Assembly: GCF_026460945.1 (NCBI RefSeq) | Contig: NZ_JAOVZV010000001.1 | Coordinates: 558,001-622,000 of the forward strand | Source: Chryseobacterium luquanense | GTDB lineage: Bacteria > Bacteroidota > Bacteroidia > Flavobacteriales > Weeksellaceae | DNA length: 64,000 bases | Direction of reading: 5' to 3' | In this document: positions 9,788 through 17,643 of the stretch, one piece after another | Position numbering within the stretch: the first letter of the stretch is position 1 | How the letters are laid out: every line of letters starts with the position of its first letter | Position numbers and translations under genes: made by a program | The notes under the pieces: generated by a model | Databases searched by the model: none | What the model was told of the DNA's origin: nothing | What the model saw: only the letters and a program-made list of their open reading frames with translations

Positions 9788-12325
9788 CTATTTTTGTGTC
9801 GATTTGTAGGTTTCTACCAATCTTACAAATTCCGCTCTGTAACCTTCATCATCTTTTCCTCTTCCTTTTTTAGCTAAATTTTCTATTTCTTTCAAATCTT
9901 TATTTTTAATTAAATCTGAATTTCTCAAGACCAAACCAAACCAAGCTACAGAAGAAGCAAATTTGAAATCATCACTTGAGGATGAAAAAAATTGATTGGT
10001 ATTTTTAACAACCTGAACTATTTCCGAACTTTGATCACCATCAGGTTTTTTATATCTAAACTTTACGGTTGCCAGTTCGTCATTAAAATTTTCATCATCT
10101 GTGTTTTTAGTATATTTTAAATCATTTTCTTTCGGTAAAAATTCAGATTTCACATCAGTTGGAATCACTTCATATAAAGCTGTAACCGTGTGACCGCTTC
10201 CCAATTCTCCCGCATCAATTCTATCGTTGTTGAAATCTTCATTCTTTAATTTTCTGTTTTCGTAACCAATCAAACGATACGATTTCACGTATTTAGCATT
10301 AAATTCAATCTGAATTTTCACATCTTTTGCAATTGCATACATATTTCCGGCAAATTCTTTTCCGAGAAACTTATTGGCTTCCTGCAGATTATCGATGTAG
10401 GCGTAATTTCCGTTGCCTTTATTCGCTAAAGTTTCCATGCGATTGTCTTTAAAATTACCCATTCCGAAACCTAAACACGTCAGAAAAACGCCAGATTTTC
10501 TTTTTTCTTCAATCAAGGTTTGAAGATCGCCTGTAGAAGATGCTCCAACGTTGAAATCTCCATCTGTTGCGATTATTACACGGTTATTACCATTTTTGAT
10601 GAAGTTTTCCTGAGCCAATTTGTAAGCTAATTCAATTCCTTGTCCACCCGCTGTACTTCCACCTGCCTGAAGTCGATCCAAAGCTTCTATAATTTTGCTT
10701 TTTTCTTGTGCTGAAGTTGGTGATAATACCATTCCGGCACTTCCGGCGTAAACTACAATTCCTACTTTGTCGGTCGGTCTTAACTGATCCAGAAGAACTT
10801 TAAAAGAAGATTTTAATAAAGGTAATTTATTTGGCTCATCCATCGAACCTGAAACATCAATCAGAAAAACAAAGTTAGAATTCGGAAGTTTATCTGTCGG
10901 AACTTCTTTTCCTTGTAATCCTATTTTCAGTAATTTATGTTGTTTATTCCACGGAGAATCGTTGTATTCTGTATTAATAGAAAAAGGTTGGTTATTTTTC
11001 GGTTGAGGGTAATCATACTTAAAATAATTAATCATTTCCTCGATTCGAACGGCATTTTTATTCACGTATTCTCCATTATTAATCATTCTTCGGATGTTGG
11101 AATAGGCCGCTTTATCCACATCAATTGAAAATGTTGAAACTGATTGATTTTTCGTCAGCTCAAAAGGATTTTCAACAAAAGCATCATATTCTTCAGCATT
11201 TTGTTTTTGAATTTGTTTTGAAACATTAATACTATCCTGAACTTTTTGTAGTTTTTCAAATGCTTTTCTTTCTTTTCGGGAAAGTTTTTTGGTTTTAATG
11301 ACAATAACTCCGTTTCCTCCTCTACTTCCATACATTGCTGTTGCGGAAGCGTCTTTCAGAATTTCAATACTCCTAATAGAGTTTGGATCAATCTTTTTAA
11401 ATACATCTCCACTTTGAGGTACGCCATTAACAACATACAAAGGTTGATTACTTGCATTTAAACTGCTGATTCCTCTAATTGCAATTTGTTTAGAAGAACC
11501 CGGAATTCCAGGATTTGGCGCTATTTGCAAACCAGAAACGGTTCCGATTAAAGCTTGTGAAATATTATTGTTTTGTTTAAATTCATTTCTTACATTATTA
11601 TAGTCTATCCGTCCAGAGCTAGGAGAACCAGATGATGAGTTTATTGCCAATCCATGTGCATTTCCTTGTAATGAATTTAAAAATCCTGAATTTGGACGAT
11701 TCTCTAATTTTTGAGCATTTAAAGTAGTTGATGAAGATTTTTCTCTTATTTTATTTTTACTATATCCCAAAACAACAACGTCTTCAATATTCTTAACTTT
11801 ATAACCGCTATCAACGGCAACATAAGGAACTACGCTGTTGATTTTTAGTGGTTTAATATCAATATTTTCGTTTTTCTTAATAATTAAATTTTCATTCAAA
11901 TCAAAATCGGTTTTTAAATCATCGCTATGATTAATACTTTTTGCATCTTCATAAGCCAAAATTCGTTGATTCTGTATTTGTTGTATTCCATCAATTTCCT
12001 TCTCAATATTAGATTTTACTGTACTGTCAATTGCTTGAATGCTTGAATTTATTTTAGGCGAAACTCCATTCTGAGCAATTACTGATTTATTAATTTCAGA
12101 AACATCATTCTTATTAATAAAATAAAAAGCTCCCAAACCAATAATCAAACTCGCTGCTATTCCATATTTAAACCAGATGGGAACGATTTTCTTTTTATTT
12201 TCTTTTATATCTAATTTTTCTTCAACTTTCGCCCAAACTTTGTCAAACCCCGGAAAAGTCGCAGGTTCTTCCAAAGATTGAGAAGCCTCATTGAATTTTT
12301 TATCTATATCGTGATTGTTTTCCAT
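9788..12325 (-). CDS. Membrane-anchored TonB-plug plus vWA protein (YfbK-like), next to an ECF sigma factor
   Basis: This is an 845-residue fusion. Residues 1-50 are polar and probably cytoplasmic. Residues ~52-70 form one transmembrane helix ([16 protein letters not shown]). A linker follows, then a SusC-type plug around residues 180-345: VVVLGYS, a first L.G...GL.I segment, a second copy of that segment, [15 protein letters not shown] and [17 protein letters not shown]. The rest is a vWA domain with MIDAS D490-V-S-G-S494 and a DUF3520-like C-terminus, closely related to the lipoprotein at 781-2367. It begins 11 bases after the ECF sigma factor. Anti-sigma factors usually sit there, so the cytoplasmic N-terminus may restrain the sigma factor. 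That role is inferred from position and topology only; I do not recognise a named anti-sigma domain. Confidence 0.8.
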   Translation of the reverse strand: MENNHDIDKKFNEASQSLEEPATFPGFDKVWAKVEEKLDIKENKKKIVPIWFKYGIAASLIIGLGAFYFINKNDVSEINKSVIAQNGVSPKINSSIQAIDSTVKSNIEKEIDGIQQIQNQRILAYEDAKSINHSDDLKTDFDLNENLIIKKNENIDIKPLKINSVVPYVAVDSGYKVKNIEDVVVLGYSKNKIREKSSSTTLNAQKLENRPNSGFLNSLQGNAHGLAINSSSGSPSSGRIDYNNVRNEFKQNNNISQALIGTVSGLQIAPNPGIPGSSKQIAIRGISSLNASNQPLYVVNGVPQSGDVFKKIDPNSIRSIEILKDASATAMYGSRGGNGVIVIKTKKLSRKERKAFEKLQKVQDSINVSKQIQKQNAEEYDAFVENPFELTKNQSVSTFSIDVDKAAYSNIRRMINNGEYVNKNAVRIEEMINYFKYDYPQPKNNQPFSINTEYNDSPWNKQHKLLKIGLQGKEVPTDKLPNSNFVFLIDVSGSMDEPNKLPLLKSSFKVLLDQLRPTDKVGIVVYAGSAGMVLSPTSAQEKSKIIEALDRLQAGGSTAGGQGIELAYKLAQENFIKNGNNRVIIATDGDFNVGASSTGDLQTLIEEKRKSGVFLTCLGFGMGNFKDNRMETLANKGNGNYAYIDNLQEANKFLGKEFAGNMYAIAKDVKIQIEFNAKYVKSYRLIGYENRKLKNEDFNNDRIDAGELGSGHTVTALYEVIPTDVKSEFLPKENDLKYTKNTDDENFNDELATVKFRYKKPDGDQSSEIVQVVKNTNQFFSSSSDDFKFASSVAWFGLVLRNSDLIKNKDLKEIENLAKKGRGKDDEGYRAEFVRLVETYKSTQK

Positions 12326-12336
12326 TGTTGTAAAGT

Positions 12337-12855
12337 TTAAATGTTGTGATTAACCAGGAGTTCCTGAAGTTTCTTTCTCGCAAAATTCAGCTGGGATTTT
12401 GAAGTTCCTTCACTGATGGAAAGCATCGTTGCAATCTCTTTGTGAGGATACCCTTCAATCGCAAACAGATTAAAAATCGCTCTGCAACCTTCCGGAAGGA
12501 AATTCAGGAGTTTCAAAATATCTTTTTCGAAAGAGATACTGTCGGTTGGTGAACCCGTAGATTCTACAAAATCTTCATCCAAAGAAATTTCAAGTGCTTT
12601 CATGCTTCTCAATTTCTGCAAACACTCATTTACTGCAATTTTCTTTGCCCAGGCTTCGAAAATATCATGATTTTGCAGTTGATTAAGTTTTGTAAAGATT
12701 TTATAGAACGTATCGGCTAATACTTCCTCGATGTCTTCGTCATTTTTCAAATAACGTTTGCAGACTGAGTACAGTTTGCCCGCCATTTTCTCATAGACTT
12801 TCCGCTGTGCGTTGCGGTCGTTCCGTTGACATTCTATCAGTAATTCTTTTTCCAT
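12337..12855 (-). CDS. ECF-type RNA polymerase sigma factor
   Basis: This 172-residue sigma-70-family factor has the two domains of extracytoplasmic-function sigmas. Region 2 spans residues ~8-75 ([20 protein letters not shown] followed by [18 protein letters not shown]). Region 4 spans residues ~112-165, with the helix-turn-helix [20 protein letters not shown]. It directs RNA polymerase to a dedicated promoter set, normally under an anti-sigma partner. It is the first gene of the leftward cluster that continues with the plug+vWA protein, the barrel, the A2M and the vWA lipoprotein, and it probably activates that operon. No FecR-type anti-sigma gene is adjacent. Confidence 0.9.
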   Translation of the reverse strand: MEKELLIECQRNDRNAQRKVYEKMAGKLYSVCKRYLKNDEDIEEVLADTFYKIFTKLNQLQNHDIFEAWAKKIAVNECLQKLRSMKALEISLDEDFVESTGSPTDSISFEKDILKLLNFLPEGCRAIFNLFAIEGYPHKEIATMLSISEGTSKSQLNFARKKLQELLVNHNI

Positions 12856-13224
12856 AGTCAGGCTTTATACTCTTATAGATGCAGGAAATTTCTCGCAGGT
12901 TGGAAACATTGTAAACTTTTTTTTAAAAATAATGAAATACTTTAAGTGGTTGATAGCTTTTGGTTGATAATTGGTAGATTTAAATTTAATTTTAAAAATC
13001 TAATCCTGAAATAAACTAGCAAAGTTGGTATAAAACTAAAAAACCCTACTACTCAAATTTCCAAAAAATCCTCCCACTCAATTTTAACCCTTTTTTAACA
13101 TTAAATCTTGTAACATATGCTTAACATTGCAGACTATTTAGAGTATAATTTAAAGCTGATGAAATTTCATTCAATTAACTTTTGAAATTTAGAATTATCT
13201 TTAAAACAAATAGATTCGTTACTT
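12856..13224. other. Divergent intergenic region, 369 bp
   Basis: This AT-rich gap separates the leftward sigma-factor operon from the rightward C1 peptidase. It must hold both promoters, but I see no clear TAnnTTTG match at usual spacing for either. It includes the short repeat TTGGTTGATAATTGG near 12970. Near 13187-13198 the 12-base stretch ATTTAGAATTAT matches the first half of the operator-like element found in the heme island. No open frame, tRNA or strong hairpin is evident. Confidence 0.5.
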
Positions 13225-14427
13225 ATGAAAAACAAAAGATTTGCGTCATTACTTTTTGTTTTATGCGCAGGAAGTATGATGTTTGCTCAGGATGACCTGA
13301 TCAACAAGTTGAAGAACAATCAGTCTCAAAATGCCAATTTCCAGTTTACTACTTTGAAGGATGTAGGTGCAACTTCGGTAAAAAACCAAGGTTCATCTGG
13401 AACTTGCTGGAGTTATTCGGGAAACTCTTTCCTTGAGTCTGAAATGCAGAGAATGGGTAAAAAACCAGTTGATTTGGCTGAAATCTTTACGGCAAGAAAT
13501 TCTTATCATGATAAAGCAAAATTATATGTTTTAAACAGCGGAGCCATCAGTTGGGGAGATGGTGGAGAGCTTCATGACGTGGTGAATATGTACAAAAAAT
13601 ACGGTGCGGTTCCACAAGATGTTTATACAGGTTTGAAAGCAGGCCAGACTTTAAATAATTTTAAAGAAATGCAGGGAAAACTGAAGCCTGTTTTAGACAG
13701 TTTGGTTGAAGCTTCTTCGAAAGGAAAACTTTCAGACAACTGGATGGATTCTGTGGATGTTATTTTGGATGAATATTTAGGAAAAGTTCCCGCAAACTTT
13801 ACGTATGAAGGAAAAAATTATACTCCGAAAACTTTTGCTAAAGAAGTAGTAGGTATAAATCCTGAAGATTATGTTGAAATTTCTTCATACAAAGATTATC
13901 CCTATTATCAGAAATTTGTAGTTCCTATTCCTGATAACTGGAGCCACGATTCTGACTGGAATGTTCCGATGAAAGACCTTACTGCAATTATTGATAATGC
14001 TGTAAACAAAGGATATTCTGTAGGTTGGGCAACCGATGTTTCTGAGCCTTATTTCTCTTATAAAAACGGAGTTGCTTATGTTCCTGATACAGATTTAGAT
14101 CAAATCAACAAAAGCAACAGCGGAACTTTGTTCACAGAGCCGAAAAAAGATAAAGCCATTACGGAAGATATGCGTCAGAAAGCATTGAATAACCTTTCTA
14201 CAACTGATGACCACGGAATGCACATCGTAGGATTGGCAAAAGATCAGTCTGGAAAAGAATATTATATGGTGAAAAATTCTTGGGGTGTAACCAACGATTT
14301 TGAAGGATATTTGTATGTGACAAGACCGTATGTTGAGTATAAATCGACTGCAATTTTAGTTCACAAAAATGCAATTCCGAAAAACATCAGAAAACAATTG
14401 AAACCAACGAAAAGTATTGGTTTGTAA
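13225..14427 (+). CDS. Secreted C1-family cysteine peptidase (aminopeptidase C / bleomycin-hydrolase-like)
   Basis: This 400-residue papain-fold peptidase has a signal peptide (residues 1-21, ending FAQ). The active site can be read directly: oxyanion Gln55 and nucleophile Cys61 in NQGSSGTCWSYS, a histidine in DDHGMHIVG (His329 or His332), and Asn350 in KNSWG. The papain fold is interrupted by a long middle insertion, as in PepC/bleomycin-hydrolase relatives, whose members usually act as aminopeptidases. The signal peptide differs from the cytoplasmic PepC of Firmicutes and fits the exported Bacteroidetes forms. It is monocistronic, with its own promoter region and a terminator right behind it. 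Family is certain; substrate is not. Confidence 0.85.
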   Translation: MKNKRFASLLFVLCAGSMMFAQDDLINKLKNNQSQNANFQFTTLKDVGATSVKNQGSSGTCWSYSGNSFLESEMQRMGKKPVDLAEIFTARNSYHDKAKLYVLNSGAISWGDGGELHDVVNMYKKYGAVPQDVYTGLKAGQTLNNFKEMQGKLKPVLDSLVEASSKGKLSDNWMDSVDVILDEYLGKVPANFTYEGKNYTPKTFAKEVVGINPEDYVEISSYKDYPYYQKFVVPIPDNWSHDSDWNVPMKDLTAIIDNAVNKGYSVGWATDVSEPYFSYKNGVAYVPDTDLDQINKSNSGTLFTEPKKDKAITEDMRQKALNNLSTTDDHGMHIVGLAKDQSGKEYYMVKNSWGVTNDFEGYLYVTRPYVEYKSTAILVHKNAIPKNIRKQLKPTKSIGL

Positions 14428-14480
14428 AAAGAAATCATGATTGTCTAGGTGACAATTAGATATTTAAACTTGTTAATAGG

Positions 14481-14503
14481 CCGTCTGAATTTTATTCAGG
14501 CGG
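14481..14503 (+). terminator. Rho-independent terminator after the C1 peptidase
   Basis: Ten-base arms CCGTCTGAAT and ATTCAGGCGG (one G-T wobble) around a TTT loop are followed by a T-rich tract. It lies about 50 bases after the peptidase stop codon. Confidence 0.8.
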
Positions 14504-14532
14504 TTTTGTTTTGTTTTGTTTTGTTTTGTTTT
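14504..14532 (+). repeat. Pentanucleotide microsatellite (TTTTG)5
   Basis: Five exact TTTTG units plus TTTT follow the terminator stem directly, so the repeat doubles as its U-tract. It lies outside coding sequence, so length changes would affect termination efficiency at most. Confidence 0.8.
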
Positions 14533-14533
14533 A

Positions 14534-14694
14534 AACGCAAAGTTTGCAAGGATTTATGTTATCACTTGCCCTATATCTTCCGTTCGCAAAGGCACTTTGT
14601 TTAACTAAGGTTAGAATTTCTTTGCTGAGTAAAACGCCTTTGCGAACGAAAAATATTCTCAATAAATTCAAAAAATCTTTGTGAACCTTGCGTT
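14534..14694. repeat. Nested inverted-repeat element (GCAAAG/CTTTGC family)
   Basis: An outer pair of ~22-base imperfect arms (14534-14555 and 14673-14694, AACGCAAAG... against ...CTTGCGTT) encloses a perfect 13-base inner pair, CGTTCGCAAAGGC at 14581-14593 against its complement at 14636-14648. No gene is inside. A related element lies at 44611-44945. This looks like a dispersed flavobacterial intergenic repeat; mobility or function is unknown. Confidence 0.65.
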
Positions 14695-14716
14695 AAAAAA
14701 AATTCGATTTAATAAA

Positions 14717-14744
14717 AAACCGTTCTCAAATTTGAAAACGGTTT
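14717..14744 (-). terminator. Terminator for the leftward OYE gene
   Basis: Arms AAACCGTT and AACGGTTT enclose a further self-complementary centre (TCAAATTTGA). On the minus strand the stem is followed by a run of T. It lies about 140 bases beyond the OYE stop codon. Confidence 0.7.
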
Positions 14745-14882
14745 CTCTAAAATCAAAAAAAATATTAGGTAAAATTATGTGTAATTAAAAGTGAACTGTC
14801 CATTTTACTCCGCAGGTGAATAATGGAAATAAAGTTTAAATAATAAAATTGACCACGAAACAAACAGCAATTCACTATGCTT

Positions 14883-15944
14883 TTAGTAAAGAACGCCTAA
14901 GCTTGAACCTTCAAAGTTGGCAAGCTCTTCTACCCTTCCATCTTTTATTTTCTTTGCCCATTGATAATCGCTCAACAAAGCACGACCAACTGCAACCAAA
15001 TCAAAATCTTCACGATCAAGCCTTCTTATCAATTCTTTCAAATCTGCTTTTTCAGAACCTTCTCCTGCAAAAGCTGCCATGAAATCACCGTTCAAACCTA
15101 CGGAACCCACGGTAATTGTCGGTTGACCTGTAATTTTTTTCGCCCAACCTGCAAAATTTAAATCAGACCCTTCAAATTCCGGTTCCCAAAAACGTCTTTG
15201 TGAACAGTGGAAAATATCAACTCCTGCTTCTTTTAAAGGCAACAACCAATCTTCCATTTCATTAGGGTTTACCGCTAATCTGCTTTTATAATCCTGCTGT
15301 TTCCATTGAGAAAGACGAATAATAATCGTAAAATCTTCACCCACTGCAGCTCTTATTGCTTTTACGACATCAACAGCAAATTTGCTTCTTTCTTTTAAAG
15401 TTTTTCCTCCATATTCATCGGTTCTTGTGTTGGTTACCTCCCAGAAAAACTGATCAATCAAATAGCCATGAGCTCCGTGAATTTCTAAAACATCAAATCC
15501 TAAATCTTTGGCTGATTTTGCCGATGCCGCAAACTGAGCAATCGTATCCTGAATATCCTCCAAAGTCATTGTGGACGCTTTTTCCATGTCAACCAAAGGA
15601 TAATCTGCTGAACTTCTTGTATCTCCAACATGCCAAATCTGCGGTCCCATTTTTCCACCATTTTGATGAACTGCATCGATAACATTTTTCCAGCCATTTA
15701 ATGCTTCTGTTCCGTAAAAATCAGGGATATTTTGTATATTTTTTGAACCTGGTCTGTTGATTACCGTTCCTTCAGAAAGAATCAATCCAACTTCGGAAGC
15801 CGCTCGTCTTGCGTAATAGTCTGCAATTTGCTGAGTCGGAACTCCGTTATCAGATTGCGCTCTCGTCATCGGAGCCATTACGATTCTATTTTTTAGTGTT
15901 AAATTCTTGTATTGAAAAGGTTTAAATAATGATTCTGTACTCAT
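14883..15944 (-). CDS. Old Yellow Enzyme family ene-reductase (NADH:flavin oxidoreductase)
   Basis: This 353-residue FMN-dependent TIM-barrel oxidoreductase is complete. Visible signatures are LKNRIVMAPMTRA near the N-terminus (FMN region), WHVGD, the substrate-binding pair H156 and H159 in IHGAHGYL, the TNTRTDEYGG segment and VGRALLSD near the end. The His-x-x-His pair, rather than His-x-x-Asn, is typical of XenA/YqjM-like members. OYEs reduce activated C=C bonds of electrophiles such as enones and quinones with NAD(P)H. A divergent HxlR regulator starts 321 bases away with an array of GTAAC repeats between them, which suggests electrophile-responsive control. The physiological substrate is unknown. 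Confidence 0.88.
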   Translation of the reverse strand: MSTESLFKPFQYKNLTLKNRIVMAPMTRAQSDNGVPTQQIADYYARRAASEVGLILSEGTVINRPGSKNIQNIPDFYGTEALNGWKNVIDAVHQNGGKMGPQIWHVGDTRSSADYPLVDMEKASTMTLEDIQDTIAQFAASAKSAKDLGFDVLEIHGAHGYLIDQFFWEVTNTRTDEYGGKTLKERSKFAVDVVKAIRAAVGEDFTIIIRLSQWKQQDYKSRLAVNPNEMEDWLLPLKEAGVDIFHCSQRRFWEPEFEGSDLNFAGWAKKITGQPTITVGSVGLNGDFMAAFAGEGSEKADLKELIRRLDREDFDLVAVGRALLSDYQWAKKIKDGRVEELANFEGSSLGVLY

Positions 15945-15966
15945 TTTTAAAGTATTTTTTATAATT

Positions 15967-16063
15967 GTTACACAAAGTAACTAATAATAGTTCGTTTTTG
16001 TATCTTTCAATAGGAAAATAGTGGTAACTTTGCAGTAACTTACATTAGTAACCTGAAAGTAAC
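15967..16063. promoter_or_regulatory. GTAAC operator-like array and promoter between OYE and HxlR genes
   Basis: GTAAC occurs at 15977, 16024, 16035, 16048 and 16059. The first is half of a perfect dyad GTTAC-ACAAA-GTAAC (15967-15981). The last four are spaced 11, 13 and 11 bases apart, about one helical turn each. A Bacteroidetes-type promoter, TTG at 15998 and TAACTTTG at 16025-16032, overlaps the array and points toward the HxlR gene. Binding by that regulator is inference. Confidence 0.6.
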
Positions 16064-16265
16064 GGAATAATTTCAACCACAAAAGGCACAAAAGATTAAC
16101 TGTAAATTTCTAAGCTTAAAAACTAAACTTAAATAAGAAAACATAAGTTTTAAAAATCAGAGATTTTTGTTTTTGTGAGCTTTAACTTTGAAAAATTGAA
16201 CTTGAAAATTTTTACACCATAAAGCTTTTATGGTTAAATGTCAATTAGTTTTAAAAAAAATTACA

Positions 16266-16655
16266 ATGAAACAAAACGAATTAATGCAGTACAGCTGTCC
16301 TCTTGGCAAAGCAATGTCAGCTTTAGGTAGCAAATGGAAACCAATTATTGTTTTGGTTATCAAAGACCGTAAATTACGTTTTGGCGAACTTGCCGTACGA
16401 ATTAATGTGATTTCCAGAAAAGTTTTGACCGATCAATTACGAGAAATGGAAGCCGACGGTTTGGTCATCCGTGAAGAGTATAAAGAACTTCCACCAAGAG
16501 TAGAATATTCTTTGACAGAAAAAGGTTTGGCGCTTTTACCTATTTTATATCAATTGGAAGAATGGGAAACGAAATATCATGTGTATGACCCTGAAAAAGC
16601 TAAGGATTGTAAGACTCTTTTGGAAAAGAAGGAAAAGAAAAAGATGGTTGTTTAA
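16266..16655 (+). CDS. HxlR-family winged-helix transcriptional regulator
   Basis: This is a 129-residue HxlR/DUF24 protein. It has CPLGKAMSALGSKWKPIIVLVI, the family hallmark with an N-terminal Cys that acts as a redox or electrophile sensor in some relatives. Then come a recognition helix region (FGELAVRINVISRKVLTDQLREME) and a wing ending in YSLTEKG. I chose ATG 16266 over the in-frame ATG at 16230, because the extra 12 residues are not typical of the family and precede its usual start. It is divergent from the OYE gene with repeated GTAAC sites between, so it likely regulates OYE and itself. Its stop overlaps the convergent downstream gene by 4 bases. Confidence 0.88.
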   Translation: MKQNELMQYSCPLGKAMSALGSKWKPIIVLVIKDRKLRFGELAVRINVISRKVLTDQLREMEADGLVIREEYKELPPRVEYSLTEKGLALLPILYQLEEWETKYHVYDPEKAKDCKTLLEKKEKKKMVV

Positions 16656-17035
16656 TATTCCTGTAGTATATTAAGTTTAATCTGAACACTTTCGGGATAA
16701 CTTCCGTTAATATAACTCACATAACCCTTCTGAATTATAGCTTTTGAACCCACCTGTGGAATTGAATCTTTATACTTAAAGTATACAGTATCACTTTTTA
16801 TATTGAAATTTCCCGAATAAATATCATCACCCCTTAAACCTCCTTTGGATATAAAATTAAAAGTTTTATCATCAAACATTTCTAAATATATCCATCCTAT
16901 AGGAGCTTCACGGTCTGCTAACAAAACAGCTTTTCTTTCATCCTTACAACTTATAATAATTAGTAAAAGAATTAAGCATATAAAACTATTTTTTTCTTGA
17001 TAGTTAGAAAGGGCGACGAGCTTTGTAATTTTCAT
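16652..17035 (-). CDS. Small predicted lipoprotein, function unknown
   Basis: This 127-residue protein has a hydrophobic stretch ending LLLIIISC at about residue 30, which reads as a lipobox. The polar segment before it is longer than usual and there is no closer Met, so the true start may use a non-ATG codon. The mature part (~97 residues) is beta-rich with no family I recognise. It lies 20 bases after the MORN-type gene on the same strand, probably in one transcript with it, and runs tail-to-tail into the HxlR gene. Confidence 0.6.
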   Translation of the reverse strand: MKITKLVALSNYQEKNSFICLILLLIIISCKDERKAVLLADREAPIGWIYLEMFDDKTFNFISKGGLRGDDIYSGNFNIKSDTVYFKYKDSIPQVGSKAIIQKGYVSYINGSYPESVQIKLNILQEY

Positions 17036-17055
17036 TATTTGTGACGTTTTTAAAT

Positions 17056-17544
17056 TTATTTACTTATTAATTTTCCTTCTTGATAAATCTGAATAAGTTT
17101 ATCCGGTTTACCCCGTTGGTAAATCTCCCATTTCCCATCATAAACTCCATTTTTCCAATTTCCAATCGCTCTTAAATCTCCAGTTTCATACCAATACTTG
17201 TGAGTTCCATTTGGCTTTCCATCTACAAATTCACCTTCACGAGCTTTTTTTCCGTTTGAATGATAATATTCCCAAAATCCGTTTTCCTTTAAGTTTTTAA
17301 TTGTACCGTTAGAAGATAGTTTTCCATTAAAAAAATATGCTTTTTTAGCTCCGTCACTTATAGGTTTAAATTGAAGCTTTTTTGAACGTTCTTCCGTTAG
17401 GGTATTACTAAATTTAACAAAATCAGATTTAGCAACTAAAGTATCGCCAATGTAGATTTCATACTCATCTAAATTTATATTCTGAGAATTAAAAGTTGTA
17501 AAAGTACTAATAGCAAAAATCAACGTTAAAATTATCTTCGTCAT
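17056..17544 (-). CDS. Exported MORN-repeat (YwqK-like) protein
   Basis: This 162-residue protein has a signal peptide (residues ~1-20). At least four MORN-type beta-hairpin repeats follow between residues ~68 and 155, seen as GFWEYYHSNGKKAREGEF, GTHKYWYETGDLRAIGNW and GKWEIYQRGKPDKLIQIY. Similar proteins are annotated as YwqK-like; in Bacteroidetes they are common exported proteins of unknown role. MORN repeats often mediate membrane or protein contacts. It sits alone upstream of the small lipoprotein, with the E1 gene and its terminator behind. I would not call it an antitoxin despite the YwqK label. Confidence 0.75.
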   Translation of the reverse strand: MTKIILTLIFAISTFTTFNSQNINLDEYEIYIGDTLVAKSDFVKFSNTLTEERSKKLQFKPISDGAKKAYFFNGKLSSNGTIKNLKENGFWEYYHSNGKKAREGEFVDGKPNGTHKYWYETGDLRAIGNWKNGVYDGKWEIYQRGKPDKLIQIYQEGKLISK

Positions 17545-17593
17545 GGTTTATTTTAAATTTAAAGGTATATTAAATTTTATTATTTCAACAAAA

Positions 17594-17621
17594 AAACCGC
17601 TTCCCAAAAAGAAAGCGGTTT
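17594..17621 (-). terminator. Terminator of the E1 gene
   Basis: Arms AAACCGCTT and AAGCGGTTT are separated by 10 bases. On the minus strand the stem runs into seven T. It starts about 20 bases past the E1 stop. Confidence 0.85.
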
Positions 17622-17643
17622 CAAAATTTATCTAAAAAATCAA

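Noticed and set aside
14504..14532. Phase-variable microsatellite
   Set aside because: The (TTTTG)5 tract is not inside a gene or between promoter elements, so phase variation is not supported.
17056..17544. Toxin-antitoxin antitoxin call for the YwqK-like protein
   Set aside because: It has a signal peptide and no partner toxin gene; the MORN fold alone does not support an antitoxin role.
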